The translations under genes were made by a program, and so were the position numbers. The notes below the pieces were generated by a model, which saw only the letters and a list, made by a program, of their open reading frames with translations, was not told where the DNA came from and searched no databases. Positions 16,783 through 25,797 of a stretch of 64,000 nucleotides of DNA are shown here, piece after piece; the first letter of the stretch is position 1; the number at the start of each line of letters is the position of its first letter. Origin of the DNA: an uncultured Bacteroidota bacterium (lineage in GTDB: Bacteria > Bacteroidota > Bacteroidia > Flavobacteriales > Flavobacteriaceae); NCBI GenBank assembly GCA_902535165.1, contig CACASE010000001.1:1-64000 (forward strand). The letters run 5' to 3'.

Positions 16783-18898
16783 ATACGGTTCTAAAAGTTT
16801 ATTGTTTATTTGCTTTCTTTTAACTTTAAATATTTCATGTAATATGAAAATCAATCCTCCAAAAGCAGAAAAAAATCCAAAAAAACTAACAAAACATTCT
16901 GACACGAGGATTGACAATTATTATTGGCTAAATCAAAGGGAGGATGAAAAAGTAATTGAATACTTAAATCAAGAAAATAGCTACACTAAAGCCAAGTTAA
17001 AACCAACTGATAAACTGCAAAAACAACTTTTTGATGAAATGAAATCCAGAATCAAGGAAGATGACAGCTCAGTTCCATATTTTTACAATGATTATTGGTA
17101 TATAAAAAAGTTTCAAAAAGGAAAAGATTATCCAATTTACACAAGGAAATATAAAAGCTTAGAAAATGAAGAGGAAATACTACTTGATGTTAATAAATTA
17201 GCTAAAAATCATTCATTCTATAATCTAGGTGGAATAAGTATTAGTCCTGATAATAAAAAGTTAGCTTATTCTGCAGATACTTTGTCGAGAAGATTATACA
17301 CTATTTATTTTTTGGATTTAGAGTCCCAAAAATTATACAATGAAAAAATTGAAAACACAACTGGTAGTTTAGTTTGGGCTAATGACAATCAAACAGTTTT
17401 TTATTCTAAAAAGGAAGATGTGACTCTGAGAGTTAATAAAATCTTTAAGCATAAATTAAATACTAATTCAAAAGAAGATGAACTTATTTATGAGGAAAAA
17501 GATGAATCATTTAGCATAGGTGTATCAAAATCAAAATCTGAAAAATTTTTATTCATTAGCTCAAGAAGTACTTTGACAAGTGAAGTTAGATTTTTAGACG
17601 CAAATAAGCCTGATGATCAATTTAAAATTTTTAATAAAAGAGTCGAGGGCCACGAATATTCCATAAGTCATTTCAAAGACAATTTTTATATAATAACTAA
17701 TAAGGATAACTCCAAAAATTTTAAATTAATGAGAACCTCATTAAAAAATACAAACCAAAAAAATTGGAGAGATGTAATTGAACATAGAAAAAAAATACTT
17801 CTTGAGGGTATTGAAATATTTAATGACTTTTTAGTAGTAATTGAGAGAGATTCAGGACTTGTTAAAATGAATGTAAGAAAGTGGGATAATAGTCAGAATT
17901 ATTATTTACCAATTGAGGGTGAGACTTACAGTTTATCAATAGGAACAAATATTGACTTTAAATCCAAGAAGTTGAGATATAACTTTTCATCTCTTAATAC
18001 ACCTTCATCAGTTATTGATTTTGATATGGAAAAAAAATCGTTCGATGTGAAAAAGAAGCAAGAAGTTGTAGATGATAATTTTAATGAGGCGAACTATATC
18101 ACTGAAAGATTATGGGCAAAATCCCACGATGGGACTAAGATTGCCATTTCATTAATCAGACACAATGAAACAAAATTAAATGACCGAACTCCATTATTAT
18201 TGTATGGGTATGGATCATATGGTATCACTTTAGACCCTTATTTTTCAACCGTCAGACTTAGTTTACTGGATAGAGGCTTTGTCTATGCGATTGCACATAT
18301 AAGAGGAAGTGAATATTTAGGACGGGATTGGTATGAGGAAGGTAAACTTTTGAATAAAAAAAATACATTTTTAGATTTTATTTATTGTGCCAAGTACCTT
18401 ATTGACAAAGGATATACATCTAAAGAACATATTTATGCAATGGGTGGTTCTGCAGGTGGGCTTTTAATGGGTGCAGTTTTAAATTTTGAACCATTATTAT
18501 TTAATGGAATAATTGCAGCAGTTCCATTTGTTGATGTGATGACGACAATGCTTGATGACTCAATACCATTGACCACTCTTGAGTATGATGAGTGGGGTAA
18601 TCCAAATGAAAAGGAATATTATGATTATATGCTTTCATACTCACCTTATGATAATGTGAAAGAAACCGCTCATACTAATATTTTAGTTACAACTGGCCTG
18701 CATGATTCACAAGTTCAGTATTGGGAACCTGCTAAATGGGTTGCTAAACTGAGAGATTATAACAAATCCGACAGTACAATTCTATTAAATACAAACATGG
18801 AAACTGGACACAGCGGAGCCTCTGGTAGATTTGAAGCTTTAAAAGAGATTGCAATGGAATATGCTTTCTTAATTGGTTTAGAAAAAGATTTATTTTAG
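16775..18898 (+). CDS. S9A prolyl oligopeptidase / oligopeptidase B-like lipoprotein
   Basis: A 707-residue serine peptidase. The start is placed at ATG 16775 because it gives a clean lipoprotein signal (LLFICFLLTLNISC, Cys near residue 22); an open frame continues upstream inside the SDR gene but is not a signal peptide. The N-terminal propeller begins HSDTRIDNYYWLNQREDE, typical of oligopeptidase B. The catalytic triad is Ser559 (GGSAGGLLMG), Asp644 (LHDSQVQYWEP) and His679 (TGHSGASGR). It should cleave short peptides after basic residues or proline in the periplasm or at the outer membrane. Convergent with the Bax-inhibitor gene (4-base overlap). Confidence 0.92.
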   Translation: MIKYGSKSLLFICFLLTLNISCNMKINPPKAEKNPKKLTKHSDTRIDNYYWLNQREDEKVIEYLNQENSYTKAKLKPTDKLQKQLFDEMKSRIKEDDSSVPYFYNDYWYIKKFQKGKDYPIYTRKYKSLENEEEILLDVNKLAKNHSFYNLGGISISPDNKKLAYSADTLSRRLYTIYFLDLESQKLYNEKIENTTGSLVWANDNQTVFYSKKEDVTLRVNKIFKHKLNTNSKEDELIYEEKDESFSIGVSKSKSEKFLFISSRSTLTSEVRFLDANKPDDQFKIFNKRVEGHEYSISHFKDNFYIITNKDNSKNFKLMRTSLKNTNQKNWRDVIEHRKKILLEGIEIFNDFLVVIERDSGLVKMNVRKWDNSQNYYLPIEGETYSLSIGTNIDFKSKKLRYNFSSLNTPSSVIDFDMEKKSFDVKKKQEVVDDNFNEANYITERLWAKSHDGTKIAISLIRHNETKLNDRTPLLLYGYGSYGITLDPYFSTVRLSLLDRGFVYAIAHIRGSEYLGRDWYEEGKLLNKKNTFLDFIYCAKYLIDKGYTSKEHIYAMGGSAGGLLMGAVLNFEPLLFNGIIAAVPFVDVMTTMLDDSIPLTTLEYDEWGNPNEKEYYDYMLSYSPYDNVKETAHTNILVTTGLHDSQVQYWEPAKWVAKLRDYNKSDSTILLNTNMETGHSGASGRFEALKEIAMEYAFLIGLEKDLF

Positions 18899-19755
18899 TT
18901 CGATTCTGCTAATATTTCAAGCAGATCCAAAAATAAATTTATTATATCTAAGTACAAATTAACTGCAACCCTGACCGCAGTTCCCCACGAATTATCACCA
19001 GCAGCAATTGCTTTTTCTAAATAATTAAAATCATAAATTAAATACAATGAAAATATAACAACACCACAATAGGAGTATATTATCCTTCTCCTTTCTGATT
19101 TAAATACAAAAGCATTCAAAACTTCCACAACTATCAATGCTAATAATGAAATCCAAAGGAAAATTCCAAGAAAACTAAAATCTGTTGGAAAGTATGCTAC
19201 AATTGCACCAGCTACAATTACAGCTAATGTTGTTCCAGTCATAGCTTGAAAAACTACATTTTGCCACTCTTGATTGTACTTATCATGAGATAATACATTT
19301 TTATTAAAATCGTCTTTTAATTTTTTAAATTCATTAGACATATTATCAAAAGTTTTGGCAGGTTCTGATGCATAGTAATAGATGTATTTCTTTTCATCAT
19401 CAGCCCCAAACATTTTTTCCACAAAAGTTGCATTTGGATTTTTTTTAACTGTTTTTGATAAAACAGCTTTAGACTTTAGATATTTTCTAAATTTAAATCT
19501 TTCTCCAATGTAAGCTATAGTTGGTCCCAATGACCAGCCAATAAAGCCCGAAAAAATAGCAACCATAACTAGATTTAGTGGATATGAATCAGCATAAATC
19601 ATAACCATAATAAGAAATAAAAATGTTCCTCCTATTGTAAATACTGCCTCAATTGTTGTTTCATAGGCTTTATTAAATCTCGCTGATAAAGTAGTGACTA
19701 CCAGCATGCCACCCAGAATTAAGAATGTTCTGGACATCAATAAATTTGGTTCCAT
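18895..19755 (-). CDS. Bax inhibitor-1/YccA family membrane protein with a soluble insertion
   Basis: A 286-residue multi-span membrane protein. Early spans include TFLILGGMLVVTTLSA, and the end RVAVNLYLDIINLFLDLLEI is the BI-1 C-terminal signature; IYSYCGVVIFSLYLIYD is the preceding span. Unlike standard YccA proteins, about 75 hydrophilic residues (roughly 92-165, from KFRKYLKSKAVL to SHDKYNQEW) lie between the third and fourth spans. Family members form calcium-leak channels or modulate membrane proteases. It is a lone minus-strand gene whose stop overlaps the convergent oligopeptidase. Confidence 0.8.
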   Translation of the reverse strand: MEPNLLMSRTFLILGGMLVVTTLSARFNKAYETTIEAVFTIGGTFLFLIMVMIYADSYPLNLVMVAIFSGFIGWSLGPTIAYIGERFKFRKYLKSKAVLSKTVKKNPNATFVEKMFGADDEKKYIYYYASEPAKTFDNMSNEFKKLKDDFNKNVLSHDKYNQEWQNVVFQAMTGTTLAVIVAGAIVAYFPTDFSFLGIFLWISLLALIVVEVLNAFVFKSERRRIIYSYCGVVIFSLYLIYDFNYLEKAIAAGDNSWGTAVRVAVNLYLDIINLFLDLLEILAESN

Positions 19756-19848
19756 TACTACATATTTTACAAATTTTTGATCGAAAAAAAAAATAAACTG
19801 AGTTAATAAAAAACTAAACCTAAATTTTTTATAAATTCATTAATCATT

Positions 19849-21402
19849 ATGAAATTTTATAAACTTTTAACAATAATTACCATTACAATTTTGTTTTCTT
19901 GCAAGAAGACAAATGAGAAACCAAGAATTGGGATTACAGGAATCGCAATAGAATCTAGTACATTTTCACCTGCAATAACCACAGAAAAAGAATTTGATAT
20001 TAAATATAGTAGTGAAATTTTTGGAAGGTATCCTTTTTTTGATCAAAACTATATTGATAACGCAGATTGGTTTCCAACAATGACTGCTCGAGCACTTCCA
20101 GGGGGCGTTGTTTCTAAAGAAGCTTATGAATCTATGGTTTTACAAATCATTGAACTTACCAAACAGACTTTACCGTTAGATGGTTTGTTTCTTGATATTC
20201 ATGGAGCAATGAATGTTATTGGCATGGATGATCCAGAAGGTGATTTTATTGAAAGAATTAGGGCAGTGATTGGAAATAAAACAATGATTTCAACTTCAAT
20301 GGATTCTCATGGAAATGTTTCAGAAAAATTAGCAAAGTATTCAGATATTATTACATGTTATAGAAAGGCTCCTCATACTGATGCTCTTGAATCAAAACAA
20401 AGAGCTCTTGATAATTTAGTTGACAGATTAAAATCTGGTAAAGGAAAACCAAAATACAAAGCTTGGATTCCAGTTCCAATACTATTACCAGGTGAACAAA
20501 CTAGTACTAGAGTTGAACCTGGTAAATCACTTTACGAAAAGGTAAAACCTATTGCTGATAGCAAAGGAGTTGTTGATGCGGCTGTTTGGGTTGGATATGC
20601 TTGGGGAGATGCACCTAGAAATCACGCTGTTGTAATGACTGTTGGTGATAATAAAAAAGCTGTAGTAAATGGAGCAGAAGAATTAGCTCAAAGTTTTTGG
20701 GATGCTAGATATGAATTTGATTTTGTAGCTCCTACTACAACCTTGGATAGCGCATTAAATCAAGCTTTTGATTATCAAAAAAATAAAATTGATAATAAGC
20801 CATTTATTATAAGTGATATGGGTGATAATCCTACTGCTGGAGGGGCTGGAGATGTCACATGGACATTAGATAAATTATTAAAAATTAAAGAATTTAAATC
20901 TGAAAATGGTCCGGAATTAATTTATGCTTCAATTCCTGGACCTGATTTAATTTTGAATGCTTTAAATACTAAAATTGGAGATAAAATTACTGGATACGTA
21001 GGTGCAAAAGTTGATGATCGGTTTTCACCACCTATTTTATTAAATGGCACTTTAAAAGCAATGCATTTCGGTGATAAAAATGCAGAGGTTGAAGCTGTTG
21101 TTCAAGTTGGAAGTATTAAAATAATTGTAACCAACAAAAGAAAACCCTATCACTATATTTCAGATTTTACAAATCTTGATCTTGATCCAAAAAACACAGA
21201 TATACTAATGGTTAAAATTGGTTATTTAGTTCCAGAACTATATGATATTAGAGGAGATTGGGTTATGGCTTTAACACCTGGTGGAGTTGATCAAGACTTG
21301 TATAGATTAGGATATAAGAAAATTAAAAGACCAATGTTTCCTTTGGATAGAGATATGGAAGACCCAGATTTAAATGCAGTTTTGATTCCAGTATTAAAAT
21401 GA
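19849..21402 (+). CDS. M81 family metallopeptidase (MlrC-like) lipoprotein
   Basis: A 517-residue protein with a lipobox (ILFSC, Cys18). The body follows the MlrC pattern: RIGITGIAIESSTFSP, ALPGGVVSKEAYE, FLDIHGAMN with metal-binding Asp/His, STSMDSHGNVS with the second metal pair, and a C-terminal DMGDNPTAGGAGDVT domain that completes the family. MlrC of microcystin degraders hydrolyses linear peptides, but most homologues act on unknown substrates. It is the first of four genes joined by four-base overlaps (M81, OsmC, cupin, SDR), which suggests a small-molecule or peptide breakdown pathway. Confidence 0.88.
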   Translation: MKFYKLLTIITITILFSCKKTNEKPRIGITGIAIESSTFSPAITTEKEFDIKYSSEIFGRYPFFDQNYIDNADWFPTMTARALPGGVVSKEAYESMVLQIIELTKQTLPLDGLFLDIHGAMNVIGMDDPEGDFIERIRAVIGNKTMISTSMDSHGNVSEKLAKYSDIITCYRKAPHTDALESKQRALDNLVDRLKSGKGKPKYKAWIPVPILLPGEQTSTRVEPGKSLYEKVKPIADSKGVVDAAVWVGYAWGDAPRNHAVVMTVGDNKKAVVNGAEELAQSFWDARYEFDFVAPTTTLDSALNQAFDYQKNKIDNKPFIISDMGDNPTAGGAGDVTWTLDKLLKIKEFKSENGPELIYASIPGPDLILNALNTKIGDKITGYVGAKVDDRFSPPILLNGTLKAMHFGDKNAEVEAVVQVGSIKIIVTNKRKPYHYISDFTNLDLDPKNTDILMVKIGYLVPELYDIRGDWVMALTPGGVDQDLYRLGYKKIKRPMFPLDRDMEDPDLNAVLIPVLK

Positions 21403-21824
21403 AAATAAAACTAATCAACAAAGCTGGTTACCATTCAAAAATTGAAAATCAAAATGGCAACTCCATAGATATAGATAATAAGTCTGATATAAATCCTAAA
21501 GGAGTAAGCCCAATGGAACTTTTATTGATGGGTGTTGCAGGATGCAGTAGTATTGACATAATTTCTATTTTAAAAAAACAAAAACAGAAATTTAAAAACT
21601 TATATATTGAAGTTGAAGGAAAAAGAGAGGATGGAGAATTACCATCGCTTTTTACTCAGATTCATGCTGATGTATTTATAGAGGGAGAAGTAGATTCCAA
21701 AAAAGCATATAAAGCAAGTGAACTTTCATTTACAAAATATTGCTCTGTTTCAAAAACTCTAGAAGCTACAGCTGATATCTCCTTTTCAGTATATGTTAAC
21801 AATAAAATTTGTAGTAGTAAATGA
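21399..21824 (+). CDS. OsmC family protein
   Basis: A 141-residue cytoplasmic protein. The OsmC fold is shown by GVSPMELLLMGVAGCSSID with Cys49 and FTKYCSVSKTLEA with Cys115, the reactive pair used by OsmC/Ohr proteins to reduce hydroperoxides. The overall pattern resembles the YhfA-like branch rather than Ohr. Its start overlaps the M81 gene stop by four bases (ATGA), and its own stop overlaps the cupin start in the same way. Confidence 0.9.
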   Translation: MKIKLINKAGYHSKIENQNGNSIDIDNKSDINPKGVSPMELLLMGVAGCSSIDIISILKKQKQKFKNLYIEVEGKREDGELPSLFTQIHADVFIEGEVDSKKAYKASELSFTKYCSVSKTLEATADISFSVYVNNKICSSK

Positions 21825-22132
21825 ATTTAGATAGTATAAAGCAAAAAGAATTTTTCCCAGGTTTAAAAGGGAAATTGATTCATGGTGATAAAATAACATG
21901 GGCGTTTTGGGATGTTGAAAAAGATGCTGAAGTTCCAGAACATTTCCATCATCATGAACAAATTATGCATGTTGTTGACGGGGAGTTTGAATTTATATTA
22001 GATGGCAAAAAAATGGTTTGTAAAAATGGCGATGTAATTGTAATACCTTCAAATATTCCTCACTCTGGTAGAGCTCTTACTAAATGTATTTTGATGGATG
22101 TTTTTTCACCTGTTAGAGAAGAATACAAATGA
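21821..22132 (+). CDS. cupin domain protein
   Basis: A 103-residue single-domain cupin. Cupin motif 1 is VPEHFHHHEQIMHVVDGEFEF (split here: His43, His45, Glu46 and His50 as probable metal ligands), and motif 2 is NGDVIVIPSNIPHSG with His81. Such small cupins bind Fe, Mn or Zn and act as isomerases, lyases or sensors. The position between OsmC and an SDR, with four-base overlaps on both sides, implies a shared pathway. Substrate unknown. Confidence 0.88.
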   Translation: MNLDSIKQKEFFPGLKGKLIHGDKITWAFWDVEKDAEVPEHFHHHEQIMHVVDGEFEFILDGKKMVCKNGDVIVIPSNIPHSGRALTKCILMDVFSPVREEYK

Positions 22133-22914
22133 ATATTTCACTTAAATCTAAAAATGCTTTAGTAGGTGGAAGCAGTAAGGGTCTTGGGAATGCAGTAGCG
22201 AGACAACTTGCTTTGTCTGGAGCAAAAGTTACTCTAGTTGCAAGATCTGAAGATTTATTAGTCAACACAATCAATGAACTAAATAAACTCACTGACTGTA
22301 AACACGAATATATTATATGCGATTATAATGATCATGAAAAATACTCAAAAATAATTGGTCAATATTTAGCTAATAATCGAATTGACATATTAATCAATAA
22401 TACGCAAGGTCCTAAATCAGCTGATGTAAATAGCTTATCAATTAATGACTACCAAAAAGCTTTTGATTTATTATTTAAAAATACTGTGTTCACCACAATG
22501 CTTGCGATTAAAAATATGAAAAAAAATAACTGGGGAAGAATTATAAATATGACATCGATAAGTGTTAAAGAACCTTTAAGTTATTTAGCATTATCAAATT
22601 CAATGAGATCATCCGTAATATCTTGGGCAAAAACTCTTTCAAATGATATAGGGCATAAAAATGTTACTATAAATAATATTTTGACAGGTTATTTTGATAC
22701 TGAAAGATTAAAAGAACTGAATTCAGATAAAGCAAAAAAGTTTAAAGTAAATGTTGATGAGTTGTATGATGCAATGAGAAATCAAGTTCCAATAGGAAGA
22801 ATTGGTAGACCTGAGGAATTTGGATATCTTATAACATTTTTAGCATCTGAATATGCTAGCTATATTAATGGAGCAAATATTCCAATAGACGGAGGACTTT
22901 TGAAATCAATTTAA
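22129..22914 (+). CDS. SDR family protein lacking the classical Tyr-x-x-x-Lys
   Basis: A 261-residue Rossmann protein. The nucleotide loop is GGSSKGLG (residues about 13-20), with NNTQGP in place of NNAG and a catalytic Ser in MTSISVKEP. Where classical SDRs have YxxxK, this one reads SYLALSNSMRSSV, so the Lys is replaced, as in a divergent SDR subgroup with an LSNxxR pattern. The C-terminal INGANIPIDGGLLKSI is standard. It may still be a reductase with altered chemistry, or a non-oxidoreductase. Last gene of the four-gene operon; its stop overlaps the convergent DUF6607 gene by four bases. Confidence 0.83.
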   Translation: MNISLKSKNALVGGSSKGLGNAVARQLALSGAKVTLVARSEDLLVNTINELNKLTDCKHEYIICDYNDHEKYSKIIGQYLANNRIDILINNTQGPKSADVNSLSINDYQKAFDLLFKNTVFTTMLAIKNMKKNNWGRIINMTSISVKEPLSYLALSNSMRSSVISWAKTLSNDIGHKNVTINNILTGYFDTERLKELNSDKAKKFKVNVDELYDAMRNQVPIGRIGRPEEFGYLITFLASEYASYINGANIPIDGGLLKSI

Positions 22915-23813
22915 TCCATCAAGAACATATCTATTGTAGAGTGAATTTCATTTTTTTCATCAATACTAGGTGAAAATAAATAACTGTATAACTTTTTGTC
23001 ATCTACAGTAGGCTTTAAAGTTAAATCTTTGTTTAAACTATAAATTATATCCCACTTATCTCTGACCATTTTCCATTTACTTCCATTTTTATCCCACCAA
23101 TCAACAGCAGCTTTACATTCAGAGTCAGGCACTTTAGTATAGGTATTATAACCTTTTTCGTGAGCCAAAACAAACTGCGAATCATCTTCCTTTTGAATTT
23201 TCTTGTTGTCTTGATCATGTACCCATCCGTCGCTGGTGATTTCATGCCTGTTTCCTCTCATTGTGACATTATAATCAGATCTTTTAGAAAACTCTCTTCT
23301 TGGCAAAGGTCCTGGAGTTGTATTTTCCCAGTAGCTTTTTCCATCTTGGTGAATCCAAGATGAAGATCCCTCATATCTCGGACTATCATCTACTTGATAA
23401 ACTTTTTGTGTCCACTGGCCTTTAACATCTTTTTTGTCTAAGGAAATATAATACCATTTATCATTTTTATCGTAAAGATAAAGATCAGTATTCTGATAAA
23501 TCCAATCTTGTCTCCAGTGTTTCACAATTGAGGGGAATTGCTTACTACCAACTATTAATAAATGTTGAATTGAAATTTTATTTTTTTCATCGAGGATTAG
23601 TTGACCCCACTCTAATGCTCTAGCTTTATATGTTTTTGATTTTTGATAACCTTCTTTCTCAGAAAAAATAAATGTCTCTGCAAAATTAAATTCAATTTCA
23701 AAGCAACCACACATTGATTTGATAGATTGAACATCCTTAGACTTCTTACTTTGAGAATATATAGTAATGCACAACATAATGCACAAAAAAGATAAAAATG
23801 AGCTTTTATTCAT
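22911..23813 (-). CDS. DUF6607 family secreted protein
   Basis: A 300-residue exported protein with signal peptide ending TIYSQ. The family pattern is clear: MCGCFEIEFNFAETF (residues about 34-48, with a CxC), LLIVGSKQFPSIVKHWRQDW, GQWTQKVYQVDDSPRYEGSS, WENTTPGPLPRREFSKRSDY and EITSDGWVHDQDNKK. These segments are strongly conserved in marine Bacteroidota and Gammaproteobacteria, sometimes near iron or heme transport genes. Function unknown. Monocistronic as far as visible. Confidence 0.82.
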   Translation of the reverse strand: MNKSSFLSFLCIMLCITIYSQSKKSKDVQSIKSMCGCFEIEFNFAETFIFSEKEGYQKSKTYKARALEWGQLILDEKNKISIQHLLIVGSKQFPSIVKHWRQDWIYQNTDLYLYDKNDKWYYISLDKKDVKGQWTQKVYQVDDSPRYEGSSSWIHQDGKSYWENTTPGPLPRREFSKRSDYNVTMRGNRHEITSDGWVHDQDNKKIQKEDDSQFVLAHEKGYNTYTKVPDSECKAAVDWWDKNGSKWKMVRDKWDIIYSLNKDLTLKPTVDDKKLYSYLFSPSIDEKNEIHSTIDMFLMD

Positions 23814-23864
23814 AATTTATTATTTTGAATCATTCTAAATTATAAAATGTTTGCGATTTATTAC

Positions 23865-23872
23865 TAGTTTTG
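23865..23872 (+). promoter_or_regulatory. -7 element upstream of the ABC transporter
   Basis: TAGTTTTG matches the Bacteroidota TAnnTTTG consensus exactly, 34 bases before the ATG of the ATP-binding gene. A TTTG lies upstream (23850-23853), but the spacing of 11 is shorter than the usual 17 to 23, so only the -7 box is supported. Confidence 0.35.
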
Positions 23873-23905
23873 AAAATTATTTTTAAAAATTAATATATTT
23901 AATTG

Positions 23906-24529
23906 ATGATTAAAACTGAGGCCCTTAAATTCAACTACAATAATCAAGTTTCATTTAATTTTCCTGATATTTCATTAAATAAAAATGAAAACTTATTAAT
24001 TATTGGAAGTTCAGGTATTGGAAAGACAACTCTATTACACCTTCTTGCAGGCTTGCTTCAATCGAATTCTGGCTCAATAAACCTGTATGGTCAAGATATT
24101 AGTAAATTAACTCAACATCAAATTGATAAATTTAGAGGACAAAATATTGGTATTGTTTTTCAAAAACCTCACTTTGTCAATTCTTTAACTGTTAAGGAAA
24201 ATCTACAACTAGCTCAATATTTAGGGAATAAAAAAGACGATTCTAGGATTGTAGATATTTTATCAAGTTTAGACATTTTGGATAAGGAAAATAAAAATCC
24301 TAAAAAATTAAGCCAAGGTGAAAAACAAAGAGCATCAATAGCTATGGCTATTGTAAATTCACCCAAATTAATATTAGCTGATGAACCTACCTCGAGTTTA
24401 GATGATGAGAATTGTGAAAGAGTGATTAAACTATTAAAAAAACAAGCTTCAGATTTTAATGCACAGCTTATTGTTATAACTCACGATAACAGATTAAAGA
24501 AACATTTTAAAAAATCCATCAAGCTTTGA
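23906..24529 (+). CDS. ABC transporter ATP-binding protein (MacB/LolD type)
   Basis: A 207-residue ATPase. Walker A is GSSGIGKT (residues 34-41), the Q-loop lies in IGIVFQKPHFV, the signature is LSQGEKQRA, Walker B is LILADEPTSS with D-loop SLDD, and the H-loop is VITHD. The ATG at 23906 is used, one codon after an in-frame TTG. The short length and close coupling (four-base overlap) with an FtsX-like permease place it in the MacB/LolD class, which drives mechanotransmission or lipoprotein/peptide export rather than classic import. Confidence 0.92.
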   Translation: MIKTEALKFNYNNQVSFNFPDISLNKNENLLIIGSSGIGKTTLLHLLAGLLQSNSGSINLYGQDISKLTQHQIDKFRGQNIGIVFQKPHFVNSLTVKENLQLAQYLGNKKDDSRIVDILSSLDILDKENKNPKKLSQGEKQRASIAMAIVNSPKLILADEPTSSLDDENCERVIKLLKKQASDFNAQLIVITHDNRLKKHFKKSIKL

Positions 24530-25797
24530 ATATTTTTAAATTAAGCATAAAGAATATTATAAGTAAGCCTCTAAGCTCACTTTTGAGTTTAGCATTACTA
24601 GTTTTTGGTATAGGAATAATTTCTCTTTTACTACAACTAAATAGCTTGATTAAAACTCAAATGGATAATAATCTTAAGGGAATTGATATGGTTGTTGGTG
24701 CTAAAGGAAGTCCACTTCAACTAATATTATCTGCAGTTTATCACATTGATTCACCAACTGGAAATATATCTGTTGAAGATGCTAAAAAAATTAAAAATAA
24801 TAGAATGGTCGGCTCTAGTATTGATCTTCTTTATGGTGATAATTATAAAGGTTATAGAATTGTAGGTACTGATGATGAGTTCCTTGACCTTTATGATGCA
24901 AAAATTAAAGATGGTCGTAAATGGGAGGATCCATTTGAAGTTGTTGTCGGATCAAAAATACATTCAAAATTTGGTTTAAAACTGGATGATGAATTAATGA
25001 GTTCTCATGGATTGAGAGAGACTGGGGAAGCCCACGAAGATCAATTATTTAAAGTTGTTGGATTGCTTGAACCATCAAACTCAGTAATTGATCAGTTAAT
25101 TGTTACATCTCCTAAAAGCATTTGGGATTTACATGCTGAACATGATCACAGTGGGGAGGAACATGATGATGAACATGATGATGAACATGATCACGAACAT
25201 GATGATGAACACGATCACGAACATGATGATGAACATGATCACGAACATGATGATGAAGAAATTACTGCTATGTTAATTAAGTTTCAAAACCCAATGAATA
25301 TAATTCAGTTCCCTCGTCAAATTAATGAAGAGACAAATCTACAAGCAGCTGTCCCATCATATGAAATATCAAGACTATTTAAACTATTTGGATTTGGAAT
25401 TGAAACGCTAACATACTTGGCATATCTAATTATAATTGTCTCAGCTTTTAGTCTATTTATAAATCTTTTTAACTCAATGAGAGATAGAAAATATGAAATG
25501 GCCTTAATTAGAACACTTGGTTCATCCAGGAGACAGCTGTCATTTATGATTATTTTTGAAAGTTTAATTTTAACTACAGTTGGATTTCTTTTAGGATTGC
25601 TGGTTAGTAGATTAGGTGTTGTGTTTGTATCTTCGCTTATGGAGGAAAGCTTAAATTATAATTTAAATTCCTTTGGTATTTTAAATGAAGAATTATGGCT
25701 ATTAATACTTTCAATTTTTATAGGATTAATTTCATCTATAATTCCTGCATTACAAGTCTATAATTTAAATATATCTGAAGTATTAGGCGATGAATAA
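24526..25797 (+). CDS. FtsX/MacB-type ABC permease with a His/Asp/Glu-rich periplasmic segment
   Basis: A 423-residue permease with an N-terminal span (SLLSLALLVFGIGIISLLLQ, about 17-36), a large periplasmic domain, then three C-terminal spans and the FtsX signature DRKYEMALIRTLGSSRRQLS. The periplasmic domain begins with GIDMVVGAKGSPLQLILSAVYHID. Residues about 212-243 form a repeated EHDD/EHDH tract, preceded by HAEHDHSGEEH, which should bind zinc or another divalent metal. Similar His-rich permeases are known with zinc-regulated gene sets in marine bacteria. The start codon is a TTG-like coupling at the ATPase stop. The downstream secreted gene overlaps by 8 bases. Confidence 0.88.
   Translation: MNIFKLSIKNIISKPLSSLLSLALLVFGIGIISLLLQLNSLIKTQMDNNLKGIDMVVGAKGSPLQLILSAVYHIDSPTGNISVEDAKKIKNNRMVGSSIDLLYGDNYKGYRIVGTDDEFLDLYDAKIKDGRKWEDPFEVVVGSKIHSKFGLKLDDELMSSHGLRETGEAHEDQLFKVVGLLEPSNSVIDQLIVTSPKSIWDLHAEHDHSGEEHDDEHDDEHDHEHDDEHDHEHDDEHDHEHDDEEITAMLIKFQNPMNIIQFPRQINEETNLQAAVPSYEISRLFKLFGFGIETLTYLAYLIIIVSAFSLFINLFNSMRDRKYEMALIRTLGSSRRQLSFMIIFESLILTTVGFLLGLLVSRLGVVFVSSLMEESLNYNLNSFGILNEELWLLILSIFIGLISSIIPALQVYNLNISEVLGDE
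25159..25254 (+). repeat. 12-base tandem repeat, eight copies, encoding EHD[D/H]
   Basis: Eight in-frame 12-base units of the form GAACATGATGAT or GAACATGATCAC run without interruption. After the first two copies the D and H forms alternate, giving a 24-base higher-order unit. One unit has a silent-type change (CAC for CAT). The repeat lies within the permease gene and is likely to vary in copy number by slippage while keeping the frame. Confidence 0.95.

Noticed and set aside
25159..25254. Possible CRISPR-like or regulatory repeat
   Set aside because: The units are 12 bases, contiguous, without spacers, and in frame with the permease; they are a coding tandem repeat.
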